This document shows, in pieces, positions 52,014-60,603 of a stretch of DNA of 64,000 bases. The position numbers and the translations under genes were made by a program. Position 1 is the first letter of the stretch. Each line of letters opens with the position of its first letter. Origin of the DNA: Paraburkholderia sp. BL21I4N1 (GTDB taxonomy: Bacteria > Pseudomonadota > Gammaproteobacteria > Burkholderiales > Burkholderiaceae); the NCBI RefSeq assembly GCF_002973525.1, contig NZ_PVEN01000006.1:1-64000 (forward strand), given 5' to 3'. The notes below the pieces were generated by a model. That model was not told the DNA's origin. It was given only the letters and a program-made list of their open reading frames with translations, and searched no databases.

Positions 52014-53213
52014 ATGCGTCTCGCAAAGGCAGCCTTTCTGGCGCTGGTTTGCCTGTCCGGTTCCGCGACCCATTCCGCACCGGCCTATGTGCGTCCTCAG
52101 CCGGGAGCGTTCCCGCTTTCGATCATCGACAACCGCCCGTTCATTGCCGTGAAGGTCAATGAAAAAGGGCCTTTCTCTTTCATTCTGGATACCGGCTCGT
52201 CGAGTTCGACTGTCAGTACCGCTCTGACGGAAAAGCTAAAGCTTGCAGGCACGAGCGCCGGGAACGGAATGGGAGCCGGCGAGCAGCCACTATCTTTCAA
52301 GATCGTCCACCTGAGTGATCTCAGCGTCGGGCCGTTCTCGGTCGGTGCTCTGGATGCGCCGTCAATGGACACATCCCCGCTCAATCGGATCATCGGTTTT
52401 CAGCATTTCGACGGCGTGCTGGGCACAGAGATATTCAAGAAATACGTTTTGACTCTGGATGCCGCGCGACAACAAGTCACGATTCAGAGCGAGGATCAAT
52501 TCAAGCCGGCGGTGGATGCAATAGCCATCCCCTTTTCTCTTGACGAGAATGCCATGCCCGTTGTGCACGCAACGGTCGCGGGTGTACCGGGGTTGTTTCA
52601 GGTCGATACCGGAGACCGGTTTAGCCTGACACTGTTTGGCGCCTTTTGGCGCGCGCATCGATTGGACGAGCACATGGGCACGACCGTCGAGGCGATGACC
52701 GGGTACGGGGGCGGAGGACCGATCCGCGGGATCGTCGGGCGCCCCGCACGCTTTTCGATCGGCGACATCCCGGTGCCCGCACCCGTCACGCGCCTGTCGC
52801 TTCAGAAGGCTGGCGCGTTTGTCCGGGGCGACCGGGCAGGCAGCATCGGCATGGGGATCCTGAAGCGATTTACCGCCTCTTTCGATTATGGCCACCATGT
52901 GATCTGGCTGTCGAAGGGTCCCGGATTCAACGCTCCTGATCTCTATGATCGAAGCGGCATGTGGTTAGGCTTATCCCAACAGCGAGGACTCGGAGTAATC
53001 GATGTGACGGCGAACGGACCCGCGGCAAGGGCGGGGCTTCGCGCCGGCGACACTATTGTCGAAGTAGGAGCACTTCGCGCCGAAGCCGGGACGTTGTTCA
53101 GGATACGAGCCATGCTTGAGGAGCCGAACACGTTGGGCGTGCCCATTCTCGTCAACCGGGCGAATGGTGATCAGCCGATCCGTCTCGTGCTTCAGGATCT
53201 GATATCGCCCTAG
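52014..53213 (+). CDS. Retropepsin-like aspartic protease with C-terminal PDZ-like domain
   Basis: The 399-residue exported protein has a signal peptide (MRLAKAAFLALVCLSGSATHSA). A first aspartic protease motif, FILDTGSSSSTVS, lies near residue 57 and a second, LFQVDTGDRFSLT, near residue 200, so one chain carries both half-sites. A PDZ-like domain closes the protein (GLGVIDVTANGPAARAGLRA, then GDTIVEVG). It probably acts in the periplasm on unknown proteins. GGGGGAGAAAG precedes the ATG at 52014; the longer frame from 51873 has no signal peptide. Confidence 0.83.
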   Translation: MRLAKAAFLALVCLSGSATHSAPAYVRPQPGAFPLSIIDNRPFIAVKVNEKGPFSFILDTGSSSSTVSTALTEKLKLAGTSAGNGMGAGEQPLSFKIVHLSDLSVGPFSVGALDAPSMDTSPLNRIIGFQHFDGVLGTEIFKKYVLTLDAARQQVTIQSEDQFKPAVDAIAIPFSLDENAMPVVHATVAGVPGLFQVDTGDRFSLTLFGAFWRAHRLDEHMGTTVEAMTGYGGGGPIRGIVGRPARFSIGDIPVPAPVTRLSLQKAGAFVRGDRAGSIGMGILKRFTASFDYGHHVIWLSKGPGFNAPDLYDRSGMWLGLSQQRGLGVIDVTANGPAARAGLRAGDTIVEVGALRAEAGTLFRIRAMLEEPNTLGVPILVNRANGDQPIRLVLQDLISP

Positions 53214-53250
53214 GCGCGAATAGCACGGCGCGCACGGCCGGCATCAACCA

Positions 53251-53994
53251 CTATTTACTTCCTGTCGGTTTTCGCTTCGCTGCCTTCGTCCGAGTCGCCT
53301 GGCGCGCGACGATCGCATCGACGATCCACAGCAGCCGGGCGCCAATCTCGGCGACCGACCTGTTCTGCGCTGCCACCTGCGCGCCCTCGAGGACAATCAT
53401 GATTTCATCCGCGGTCGCTTCTGGCGAAGCGAGACCTGCTGCTTCGCACAATCCGGCAAGCCGCGTCCACTGACGCGCCTTATGTTCCTCGATCAGTTGT
53501 CGGGCCGGATGGTCGCGGTCCGGTAACTCCGCAATCGAGTTGATGAACGGACAACCGCGATGCGACCACGCCGCCACTTCGTCGGCGGCGAAAGTGGCCC
53601 AGCCGAGAATCTGCTCGCGCGGGTCGCCTTGATGAGCCGCTTCGATGCGATCGAACGCGGCCCAATAGTGGGCGGTGACCTGGCGCAACCATTCGACGAT
53701 CAGCGCGTCCTTCGACTGAAAGTGGCGATATAGCGCCATCTTCGTGGTGCTTGCGCGCGCGGCGATCGCCTCGACGCCCGTGGCGCGAATTCCCTCGTTA
53801 TAGAAGAGCTCGGCCGCGGCGGCAAGCACGCGCTCGCGCGGTGGATCCTGCTTTGCCGCGCCGGAAGACTTCGCCGCCGCGCCGCGCTTGACGGTGTGCT
53901 TAACCGAAGCCTTGGCAGCCCCCTCCGCAACGACGCGCGTTCCCGTTGTCGCTCGAGCGCCCGCGCCCTTTTCACTACCGTGGATTTTCTTCAT
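53251..53994 (-). CDS. TetR family transcriptional regulator
   Basis: The 247-residue protein has a Lys/Ala-rich N-terminal tail of about 45 residues, followed by a TetR helix-turn-helix (ERVLAAAAELFYNEGIRATG, then TTKMALYRHFQSKDALI) and a helical ligand-binding domain (SHRGCPFINSIAELPD is common in this group). It is divergent from an amidase gene, and two identical palindromes lie between them, so it very probably represses both itself and the amidase. The ATG at 53992-53994 is chosen because AAGGCG precedes it; the frame is open to 54240 but that would cross the operators. Confidence 0.9.
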   Translation of the reverse strand: MKKIHGSEKGAGARATTGTRVVAEGAAKASVKHTVKRGAAAKSSGAAKQDPPRERVLAAAAELFYNEGIRATGVEAIAARASTTKMALYRHFQSKDALIVEWLRQVTAHYWAAFDRIEAAHQGDPREQILGWATFAADEVAAWSHRGCPFINSIAELPDRDHPARQLIEEHKARQWTRLAGLCEAAGLASPEATADEIMIVLEGAQVAAQNRSVAEIGARLLWIVDAIVARQATRTKAAKRKPTGSK

Positions 53995-54000
53995 ATCGCC

Positions 54001-54058
54001 TTGACAGTGATACCAATCGGTATCAGTATACCAGCCCACAAAGATACCGACCGGTATC
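54001..54058. promoter_or_regulatory. Twin TetR operators and promoter, regulator/amidase intergenic region
   Basis: GATACC-N4-GGTATC occurs twice: GATACCAATCGGTATC at 54009-54024 and GATACCGACCGGTATC at 54043-54058, 34 bases apart. On the plus strand TTGACA at 54001-54006 gives a -35 element, with a -10-like AGTATA at about 54025-54030, so the first operator fills the promoter spacer. Binding there would block transcription toward the amidase, and the short distance to the regulator start at 53994 would also repress its own gene. Confidence 0.82.
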
Positions 54059-54111
54059 TCAACATGATGGCGGTGCGCCCTACGCGCGTTGCCGTCGCCT
54101 GGGAGCATTCC

Positions 54112-55575
54112 ATGATGAAACTGTCGGAGTACGTCAGCTACGACGCTGTCGGTCTGGGCCACCTTGTCAGTCGCGGCGAAGTCAGTCCGCAAGAGCTCGC
54201 CGACACGGCCCTTCGCGCTTGCGAATCGGTCAACCCGCACATCAACGCAGTGATCGAAACATGGCAGCCGGAAAGGGTGGATGTCGCGTCAGCGCTAGCA
54301 CTCCCGTCGCCGCTCGCAGGCGTACCGTTCCTTATCAAGGACGTCGGCGTGACCATGGCGGGCAGGAAGCTCGAATTCGGCAGCCGCCTGTCCTCCGGCT
54401 TCACGCCCGCTGTGGATTCGATTCTGATGCAGCGCTTTCGCAGCGCCGGCCTCGTCACACTAGGACGCACGACGATTCCCGAATTCGCGTGGAGCGGTAC
54501 GACGGAATCCGCGCAAGGCGGCGCCACGCGCAACCCATGGAATCTCGAACACGGCGCGGGTGGCTCTAGCGGTGGCGCGGCGGCGGCGGTCGCGGCAGGC
54601 ATCGTGCCGCTCGCTCATGCAACCGACGCAGCCGGGTCGATTCGCATTCCATCGGCCAGCACCGGTGTATTCGGTCTGAAGCCGACGCGCGGCCGCGTCT
54701 CGAACGGCCCCGCGTTGGACGAAGCCATCAACGGGCTGGCGGTACAACTCGGCGTCAGTCGCTCGGTGCGCGATAGCGCGGCGTTACTCGACGCCGTGCA
54801 GGGAGCCACAAGTGGCGAGGCGTTCGCGATTGCGCCGCCTACATCGCGCTATCTCGACCAGGTGAGCACGGCGCCGGGCAGCCTGCGAATCGGTGTGTTG
54901 TCGCAAGCGTGGGGCGGCGGCCGTACTCAGCCCGTGGTCCTCGAACGTCTTGCTGCAACGGCACAGCTTTGCGCGTCGCTGGACCACGAAGTCGAGGAAG
55001 CGGAAATGCCGCTAGGGGTAAGCTGGGAAGCCTTTGTCCAGGCAAGCTCGGTGCTGTGGGCCGTCAACATCGCGGCGTGGATCGACGACATGGCGGCGGT
55101 GACCGGTCGCAAAATCGATGCGACCACACTCGAACCACAGACGCTCGCGGTATATCGAACGGGACACGGAATCGGCGGCATCGACATCATCCGCGCACTC
55201 GATCTGCGCAATGCCGTAACCCGGAGCGTGGCGGTGTTTTTCTCCCGCTACGATATGCTACTGACGCCAACCTTGCCGGACCTTGCGCCGCGTATCGGCA
55301 CCTATGCACTCGGCGCGGAGACGATCAGCGGACACGAATGGACCGACCGCGTATTCGGCAGCTCGCCGTTCACACCGGTATTCAACGCAGCCGGATTGCC
55401 TGCCATGTCCGTACCGCTCTTTAACGACGAAGCAAGCGGTCTACCCATCGGCATGCAGTTCGTCGCGTCGGCAGGCCGGGAAGATCTGCTCTTCCGTGTT
55501 GCAGGACAACTCGAAGCGAGTTTGCCGTGGGCGCGCCGCACACCAGGCACGTGGGCGGGCTCGACGAACGACTGA
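54112..55575 (+). CDS. Amidase signature family enzyme
   Basis: The 487-residue enzyme carries the Ser-cisSer-Lys triad of the amidase signature family: Lys76 in PFLIKDVGVT, Ser152 in GAGGSSGGAAAA and the nucleophile Ser176 in DAAGSIRIPS. It hydrolyses an amide or aryl-acylamide to acid and ammonia or amine. The ATG at 54112 follows GGGAG and a second ATG follows at 54115; the frame is open to 53896, but that would run through the regulator gene and the operators. Its control by the divergent TetR protein suggests induction by its substrate. The substrate cannot be read from sequence. Confidence 0.9.
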   Translation: MMKLSEYVSYDAVGLGHLVSRGEVSPQELADTALRACESVNPHINAVIETWQPERVDVASALALPSPLAGVPFLIKDVGVTMAGRKLEFGSRLSSGFTPAVDSILMQRFRSAGLVTLGRTTIPEFAWSGTTESAQGGATRNPWNLEHGAGGSSGGAAAAVAAGIVPLAHATDAAGSIRIPSASTGVFGLKPTRGRVSNGPALDEAINGLAVQLGVSRSVRDSAALLDAVQGATSGEAFAIAPPTSRYLDQVSTAPGSLRIGVLSQAWGGGRTQPVVLERLAATAQLCASLDHEVEEAEMPLGVSWEAFVQASSVLWAVNIAAWIDDMAAVTGRKIDATTLEPQTLAVYRTGHGIGGIDIIRALDLRNAVTRSVAVFFSRYDMLLTPTLPDLAPRIGTYALGAETISGHEWTDRVFGSSPFTPVFNAAGLPAMSVPLFNDEASGLPIGMQFVASAGREDLLFRVAGQLEASLPWARRTPGTWAGSTND

Positions 55576-55735
55576 CAGCGCGGTCTTTTGGGCGATTCGG
55601 CGAGCGCGGGGGGATACGCCGTCGCATAGCGACGGACCTCGACTTTGCTAACATCCTTCAATCGTGGTTGCGCCGGTGGTTCGCTCCGCGCCAGAAGACG
55701 GTAGACGTCAGCCGTTATCCGAATCGCAACATCCA

Positions 55736-56389
55736 ATGCAGAAGATCGGTAAGCTCTCCCCATCCACAGCCATCAATGCACCGTCCATGACTCCCCTACC
55801 CACCGATCAAATCGCACAGCAGCTCGCCTTCCTCGTGGAGCTGGACAAGCTGAAGTCGATCCTGCGGCAATCTCCACTAATCGATCAGAGCCGCAAGGAA
55901 AACTCAGCCGAGCATTCCTGGCACCTGAGCATGTTTGCGCTCGTCCTCTCAGCGCACGCCAAGGAAACCGTCGACACCCTCCACGTCGTCAAACTTCTGC
56001 TCGTGCATGACGTTGTCGAGATCGACGCCGGCGATCATCCGATCCATTCAACCTGCGGCGAGGCTGCACACATCGCCGAGGCCGAGCAACATGCCGCCGA
56101 GCGGATCTTTGGCCTGCTGCCCGAACCCCAGGGACGCGAACTGCTCGCGCTCTGGCGCGAATTCGAAGCCGCGCAGACACCCGAGGCGATTTTTGCCAAG
56201 GCGTTGGATCGATTGCAGCCCCTGTTGATCAATACCCTATCGAACGGTGGAACATGGACTGAAAACGGGGTCACGCAGCAGCAGGTGATGGAAAGGTACG
56301 GCCCCGTGATCGCACGCGGCTCACCCGCCCTTTGGGAAGTTGCAAGCGAGCGCGTCAGCGAATTTTTTGCCGCGAGTAAGCGCAGCTAA
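55736..56389 (+). CDS. HD-domain metal-dependent phosphohydrolase
   Basis: The protein of about 217 residues has an HD domain: AEHSWHLSMFALVL gives the first His, LLLVHDVVEIDAGD the central HD pair, and FAKALDRLQPLLIN the last Asp. It resembles the HDDC2/YfbR group of 5'-deoxynucleotidases. The start is uncertain between ATG 55736 and ATG 55787; neither has a good ribosome-binding site, and the shorter form (MTPLPTDQIAQQL) may be closer to the family length. It is followed after 26 bases by an uncharacterised gene. Confidence 0.83.
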   Translation: MQKIGKLSPSTAINAPSMTPLPTDQIAQQLAFLVELDKLKSILRQSPLIDQSRKENSAEHSWHLSMFALVLSAHAKETVDTLHVVKLLLVHDVVEIDAGDHPIHSTCGEAAHIAEAEQHAAERIFGLLPEPQGRELLALWREFEAAQTPEAIFAKALDRLQPLLINTLSNGGTWTENGVTQQQVMERYGPVIARGSPALWEVASERVSEFFAASKRS

Positions 56390-56415
56390 CTCAACTGTGG
56401 CACGAGGAGATTTCA

Positions 56416-57195
56416 ATGGTCGGTCAAGACAGGTTGCATCCGCTACGTCCGCTACTGAAGAACTGGATCTGGGAGCATGGCCGGATCGGCACTCGCTATC
56501 TGGACTTCGCCGACGGCGAAATCAAATTCGACGAGGGCAAAAAATCGCACTTCGCGTCTGAGGAATACATTTACGTGCCGCTCGACCGGCAGGCCACAGA
56601 CAATGCCTCAGCGCACGGACCCGCAATCCAGGAAGCGGGACTGGCGCGATTCCTGAAAGCCGCCCAGTTAGGCAAACCGGAAGAAGCCGGCTCGCCGGCC
56701 GAAGTCTCGCGCGCGGTAGAAGACTGCCTCGAACTCGGCCTGTTCTCCGCCTACCAGCGCGCCGCTCGCGAGGCGCTTGCGCGTTACGCGCAGGAAGCCA
56801 TGTTCGACGATGAAATCCGCGCGGCGGTGGTCGACGATATACGGCGCCTCTACAGCGACGCCCGGGAACAACTGGCCTTATACGACTTCAGCGTGCTTTA
56901 CGGGCTACCCACGCCGCTGCTGATCAGCGACGCGCCCTTCATCGACTGGCGCGTGCGCGCCACGCCCGCTCTTCCGTTCGTGTCGTTGCCGCTCGGACCA
57001 TACTGCCTGCTGGTGGGCGCCGCGTCGGGCAGAAAAAGCCGCGCCGCGCCGGTGGTCTGGAAAGCCGCTGCCGCGATGGGTCCGCTGAAAGACCACAACC
57101 GCCAGATCACGGAGCATGCGCGCTTATGGCTCGTGGCCACGACCGACGATCAACTCATAGCGTGCAAAGCCGCTTTACCCCGGTTCGCGACATAA
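56416..57195 (+). CDS. Uncharacterised protein (DUF4238-like pattern)
   Basis: I do not recognise this 259-residue soluble protein with certainty. Its second half reads TPLLISDAPFIDWRVR, LPLGPYCLLVGAASG and HNRQITEHARLWLVATTDD, in the style of DUF4238 proteins where an ISDxP segment is followed by a beta strand and a late N-x-x-x-x-E/A helix. The first half is helical. GAGGAGA precedes the ATG at 56416. It stands between the HD-domain gene and the S9 peptidase on the same strand; a functional link is not evident. Confidence 0.55.
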   Translation: MVGQDRLHPLRPLLKNWIWEHGRIGTRYLDFADGEIKFDEGKKSHFASEEYIYVPLDRQATDNASAHGPAIQEAGLARFLKAAQLGKPEEAGSPAEVSRAVEDCLELGLFSAYQRAAREALARYAQEAMFDDEIRAAVVDDIRRLYSDAREQLALYDFSVLYGLPTPLLISDAPFIDWRVRATPALPFVSLPLGPYCLLVGAASGRKSRAAPVVWKAAAAMGPLKDHNRQITEHARLWLVATTDDQLIACKAALPRFAT

Positions 57196-57240
57196 CACCG
57201 CGTCTCGTGTTCAAATGCACTTTTATTCACGGAGGCAGGC

Positions 57241-59145
57241 ATGATCGCAGAAGGTCGAGACAACGTTAAGGGCCACGACGGCGCGGTCAAGCAATACCCG
57301 GTGCGAGATTTTTTCCGCCGACCTGACCAGCATTCGTTCGTCATTGCCCCCGACGGACGGCACCTGTCTTTTCTCGCAAAGCGCGCCGGCCGCGAGAACA
57401 TCTTCGTGCAGGAAATCGACGCCGACGGCGCGCTCGTGGGCGAGCCGCGTGCCCTCACCAATGAAACCGAGCGCGACGTGCCCGGCCACTCATGGAAGGG
57501 CAATGACCAGATTCTGTTCGTCAAGGACTTCGGCGGCGACGAAAATTTTCACGTGCTGTCGGTACCGATCGACGGCGGCGAGCCGCGTGACCTGACGCCG
57601 TTCGACGGCGTGCGCGCCGGCATTGTCGACGATCTGCGCGAAGACGACCGCCATGTACTGATCCAGATGAACCAGCGCGATCCGCAGGTGTTCGACGTGT
57701 TTCGCGCCGATATCCGCACCGGCGAGCTGACGCAGATCGCCGAAAATCCCGGCAACATCATGGGCTGGATGACGGATCACGACGGGCGCCTGCGCGTCGC
57801 GGTCGCGTCGGACGGTGTCAACCAGACCCTGCTTTACCGCGACGTCGAGACAGAGCCTTTCCGGGCCATCGTTACGACCGACTTCCGTGAAACCCTCGCG
57901 CCGGTGTTCTTCACTTTCGACAATCAGGCGCTCTACGTCATGTCGAATCGTGGCCGCGACAAGGTCGCCGTTTTCGAGTTCGATCCGCAAACGGGCCAGG
58001 AAGGCACGTTGCTGTTCGAGACCGAACATGTCGATGTGACCAGTTTCACGTATTCCGAACATCGCCGCGTGCTGATCGCGGCGTCCTACGTGGACGACCG
58101 CACTCATCGTCATTTCTTCGACGACTGGGCGCGCAACGTGATCGCCGATCTCGAGCGCCAGTTGCCGGGCCAGGAAGTCGGTATCGCCAATTTGACGCGC
58201 GACGAGTCGCGCGCGATCGTGTCTGCCTCGAGCGACCGCTCGGCCGGCTCGACCTGGCTCTATGACGTCGAACGCCGGCATCTCGTCAAGCTGGCGGACC
58301 TGAAACCCTGGCTCGACCCGGCCGATATGGTGCCGATGTCGCCGATTCATTTCACCTCGCGCGACGGCTTGCAGATCAACGGCTATCTGACCTTGCCGGC
58401 GGGATACGAGCTGGGCCAACCCGTCGCGAAGCCGTTGCCGCTGATCGTCAATCCGCATGGCGGCCCGTGGGCAAGAGACACCTGGGGCTTCAACGTTGAA
58501 GCGCAGTTGCTGGCGAATCGCGGCTATGCGGTTGTGCAATTGAATTTCCGCGGCTCGGTCGGCTATGGCCGCGCGTTCTGGGAAGCGAGCTTCGGGCAAT
58601 GGGGCCGCACGATGCAGAACGATATCGACGACGGCGTCGATTGGCTCGTGGCCCAAGGCATGGTCGACCCGGCGCGCGTGGGCATTTACGGGGCGAGTTA
58701 CGGTGGGTACGCGACGCTGGCGGGCGTGGCGTTCACGCCGGATCGCTACGCGGCGGCCGTCGATTACGTCGGCGTGTCGAACCTCTTCACGTTGCTCGAA
58801 TCGCTGCCGCCGTACTGGAAGCCGATGATTGACATGATGTACGAGATGATCGGCGATCCGCGCACCGAAGCAGGCAAGAAGGCCTTGCACGATGCGTCGC
58901 CGCTGTTCTTCGCCGACCGGATCGTGACGCCGCTGCTGGTCGCGCAAGGGGCGAACGACCCGCGCGTCAAACAGGCCGAGAGCGATCAGATCGTCGACGC
59001 TTTGCGGGCGCGCGGTGTGGACGTCAAGTACATGCTCAAGGAAAACGAAGGGCACGGCTTCCACAACGAAGAGAACCAGTACGAGTTCTATGAAGTCATG
59101 GAGGCGTTTCTGGCCGAGCATCTCGGTGGCGCGTCGAAGCGTTGA
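57241..59145 (+). CDS. S9 family (prolyl-oligopeptidase-like) peptidase
   Basis: The 634-residue protein has an N-terminal beta-propeller of about 370 residues (repeats such as DGRHLSFLAKRAGRENIF) and a C-terminal alpha/beta hydrolase. The catalytic triad is Ser486 in YGASYGGYATL, Asp573 in GANDPRVKQ and His605 in NEGHGFHNEEN. It cleaves short peptides, and the propeller screens substrates. No signal peptide is seen, so it is cytosolic. GGAGGCAGGC precedes the ATG at 57241. The beta-lactamase-like gene starts 4 bases after its stop, so the two are probably co-transcribed. Confidence 0.92.
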   Translation: MIAEGRDNVKGHDGAVKQYPVRDFFRRPDQHSFVIAPDGRHLSFLAKRAGRENIFVQEIDADGALVGEPRALTNETERDVPGHSWKGNDQILFVKDFGGDENFHVLSVPIDGGEPRDLTPFDGVRAGIVDDLREDDRHVLIQMNQRDPQVFDVFRADIRTGELTQIAENPGNIMGWMTDHDGRLRVAVASDGVNQTLLYRDVETEPFRAIVTTDFRETLAPVFFTFDNQALYVMSNRGRDKVAVFEFDPQTGQEGTLLFETEHVDVTSFTYSEHRRVLIAASYVDDRTHRHFFDDWARNVIADLERQLPGQEVGIANLTRDESRAIVSASSDRSAGSTWLYDVERRHLVKLADLKPWLDPADMVPMSPIHFTSRDGLQINGYLTLPAGYELGQPVAKPLPLIVNPHGGPWARDTWGFNVEAQLLANRGYAVVQLNFRGSVGYGRAFWEASFGQWGRTMQNDIDDGVDWLVAQGMVDPARVGIYGASYGGYATLAGVAFTPDRYAAAVDYVGVSNLFTLLESLPPYWKPMIDMMYEMIGDPRTEAGKKALHDASPLFFADRIVTPLLVAQGANDPRVKQAESDQIVDALRARGVDVKYMLKENEGHGFHNEENQYEFYEVMEAFLAEHLGGASKR

Positions 59146-59149
59146 GGCG

Positions 59150-60217
59150 ATGGTTGCCCGTCATGCCTTCACCACGGAGACGCATTTGAAATCAGAAAAG
59201 ATTGTGGCGGACTTGAGCGCAGCGAGCGCGCCCATGGCGTTGTTCGTCACAGGCAACGGCTTGCCGGCACCGTTTGGCGCAGCAGCCGGCATGGCCGACG
59301 CATCGATCAACCGGCCGTTGACCGTCGATACGCCGCTGCGAATTGCCAGCAACACGAAAACGTTTGTCGCGGCGACCCTGCTGAAGCTGTGGGAGCAAGG
59401 CGAGATCGATCTCGATGCATCGATTGCCTCCGTCGCAACACCGAGACTGATCTCGCTGCTGCACGCCGGCGGCTATCGCACCGAGCGGATCACGGTGCGT
59501 CATCTCATGGAACATAGCGCCGGACTTTACGATCACGGCGACGATCCGCGTTTCATGCGGACCGTGCTCGCCGAGCCGCGGCATCGGTGGACGCGCGAAG
59601 AACAGGTCCGTTTGTCGACTCAATACGCCGGACCGCAAAGCGAACCCGGCACCCGGTTTCAGTACTCCGACACCGGCTATATCCTGCTGGGCGATATCGT
59701 TGAGCGCACAACGGGCGAAACGCTCGCGGCGGCAGTTCGAAAAGCATTGCGCTTTGAACAACGGGGACTACGCTCGACATGGTGGGAAGTACTCGAACAG
59801 CCGCCATCCGACATTGAGCCTCGCGCGCGGCAATTCCTCGACGACATAGACGTTACCGACATCGACGCCACCATGGATCTGTACGGTGGTGGAGGGCTGG
59901 TCACATCCGCGCGCGATCTCGCCACGTTGACGAAGGATCTGTTTGAAGGCCGCGTGTTCGACAAGCCGAAAACGCTGGTCGAGATGCTTCGGCAAGGCGA
60001 GCATGAAGGCGCCGAGACCTATCGGCTAGGCATCGCCGCCAGCGAGGTCGCCGGCACGGTATGTTATTCACACGCTGGATTCTGGGGAACAGTGGTCTAT
60101 TACGTGCCTGAGCTGGCGTTTGCCGTATCGGGATTCACCACGGTTCGCAGCGCCCGACCCGAACTCGTGTCGATCATCGAGCGTGCAATCGGTGGCGCGG
60201 TGAAGAGCGATTGCTGA
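59150..60217 (+). CDS. Serine hydrolase, class C beta-lactamase-like
   Basis: The 355-residue protein has the active-site Ser67-x-x-Lys70 in RIASNTKTF. The second motif is Tyr172-Ser-Asp174 in FQYSDTGY rather than the usual YxN, and a third element HAGFWG replaces the HSG/KTG box. It belongs to the wide family of beta-lactamase-related esterases and D-amino-acid peptidases. No signal peptide is visible, which argues against a true beta-lactamase. The ATG at 59150 lies 4 bases after the S9 peptidase stop; the pair may degrade peptides together. Confidence 0.87.
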   Translation: MVARHAFTTETHLKSEKIVADLSAASAPMALFVTGNGLPAPFGAAAGMADASINRPLTVDTPLRIASNTKTFVAATLLKLWEQGEIDLDASIASVATPRLISLLHAGGYRTERITVRHLMEHSAGLYDHGDDPRFMRTVLAEPRHRWTREEQVRLSTQYAGPQSEPGTRFQYSDTGYILLGDIVERTTGETLAAAVRKALRFEQRGLRSTWWEVLEQPPSDIEPRARQFLDDIDVTDIDATMDLYGGGGLVTSARDLATLTKDLFEGRVFDKPKTLVEMLRQGEHEGAETYRLGIAASEVAGTVCYSHAGFWGTVVYYVPELAFAVSGFTTVRSARPELVSIIERAIGGAVKSDC

Positions 60218-60224
60218 CGCAAAA

Positions 60225-60590
60225 TCAGCCTTCGCTCGCGAGTTCAAACGATCCTTCCATGGCGATGACGCACTTCCCGCCCACACGAATCTGTGACGCT
60301 CCGCCCCGCGAATCGATACTGGCGAAGAGCGTGCTGGGGCGCCCCATGTCCACGCCCTGAGCGACGCATAGCGACAGCGTCGCCCCCCTTCTCTCCGTCT
60401 TTCAACTGAGTGGCGAGCACGAAGGCCGTGCCGATGTTCGGATGCCCCGCGAAGGGAATCTCGCGAGTCGGTGTGAATAGTCGCACCCACGCGGTATTCG
60501 CGGCATCGCGCGGCGGCAACACGAAGGTCGTTTCGCTATATTTCGCGTTACGCCAAGCCAGCGCGTCGACACGCCGACGGCTGACCACCG
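60225..60590 (-). pseudogene. PhzF-family gene, truncated and internally deleted
   Basis: On the minus strand, KYSETTFVLPP and REIPFAGHPNIGTAFVLATQ (60558 downward) are the N-terminal PhzF catalytic and glycine-rich segments. From about 60385 a different frame reads CVAQGVDMGRPSTLF and IRVGGKCVIAMEGSFE, the last 40 residues of the family, ending with a stop at 60225. The first 45 residues and about 150 central residues are missing. The frame change falls at a run of six C (plus strand, 60383-60388). The region after the oxidoreductase stop is thus a remnant, not a gene. Confidence 0.8.
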
Positions 60591-60603
60591 CCCGCCACCG
60601 CCC

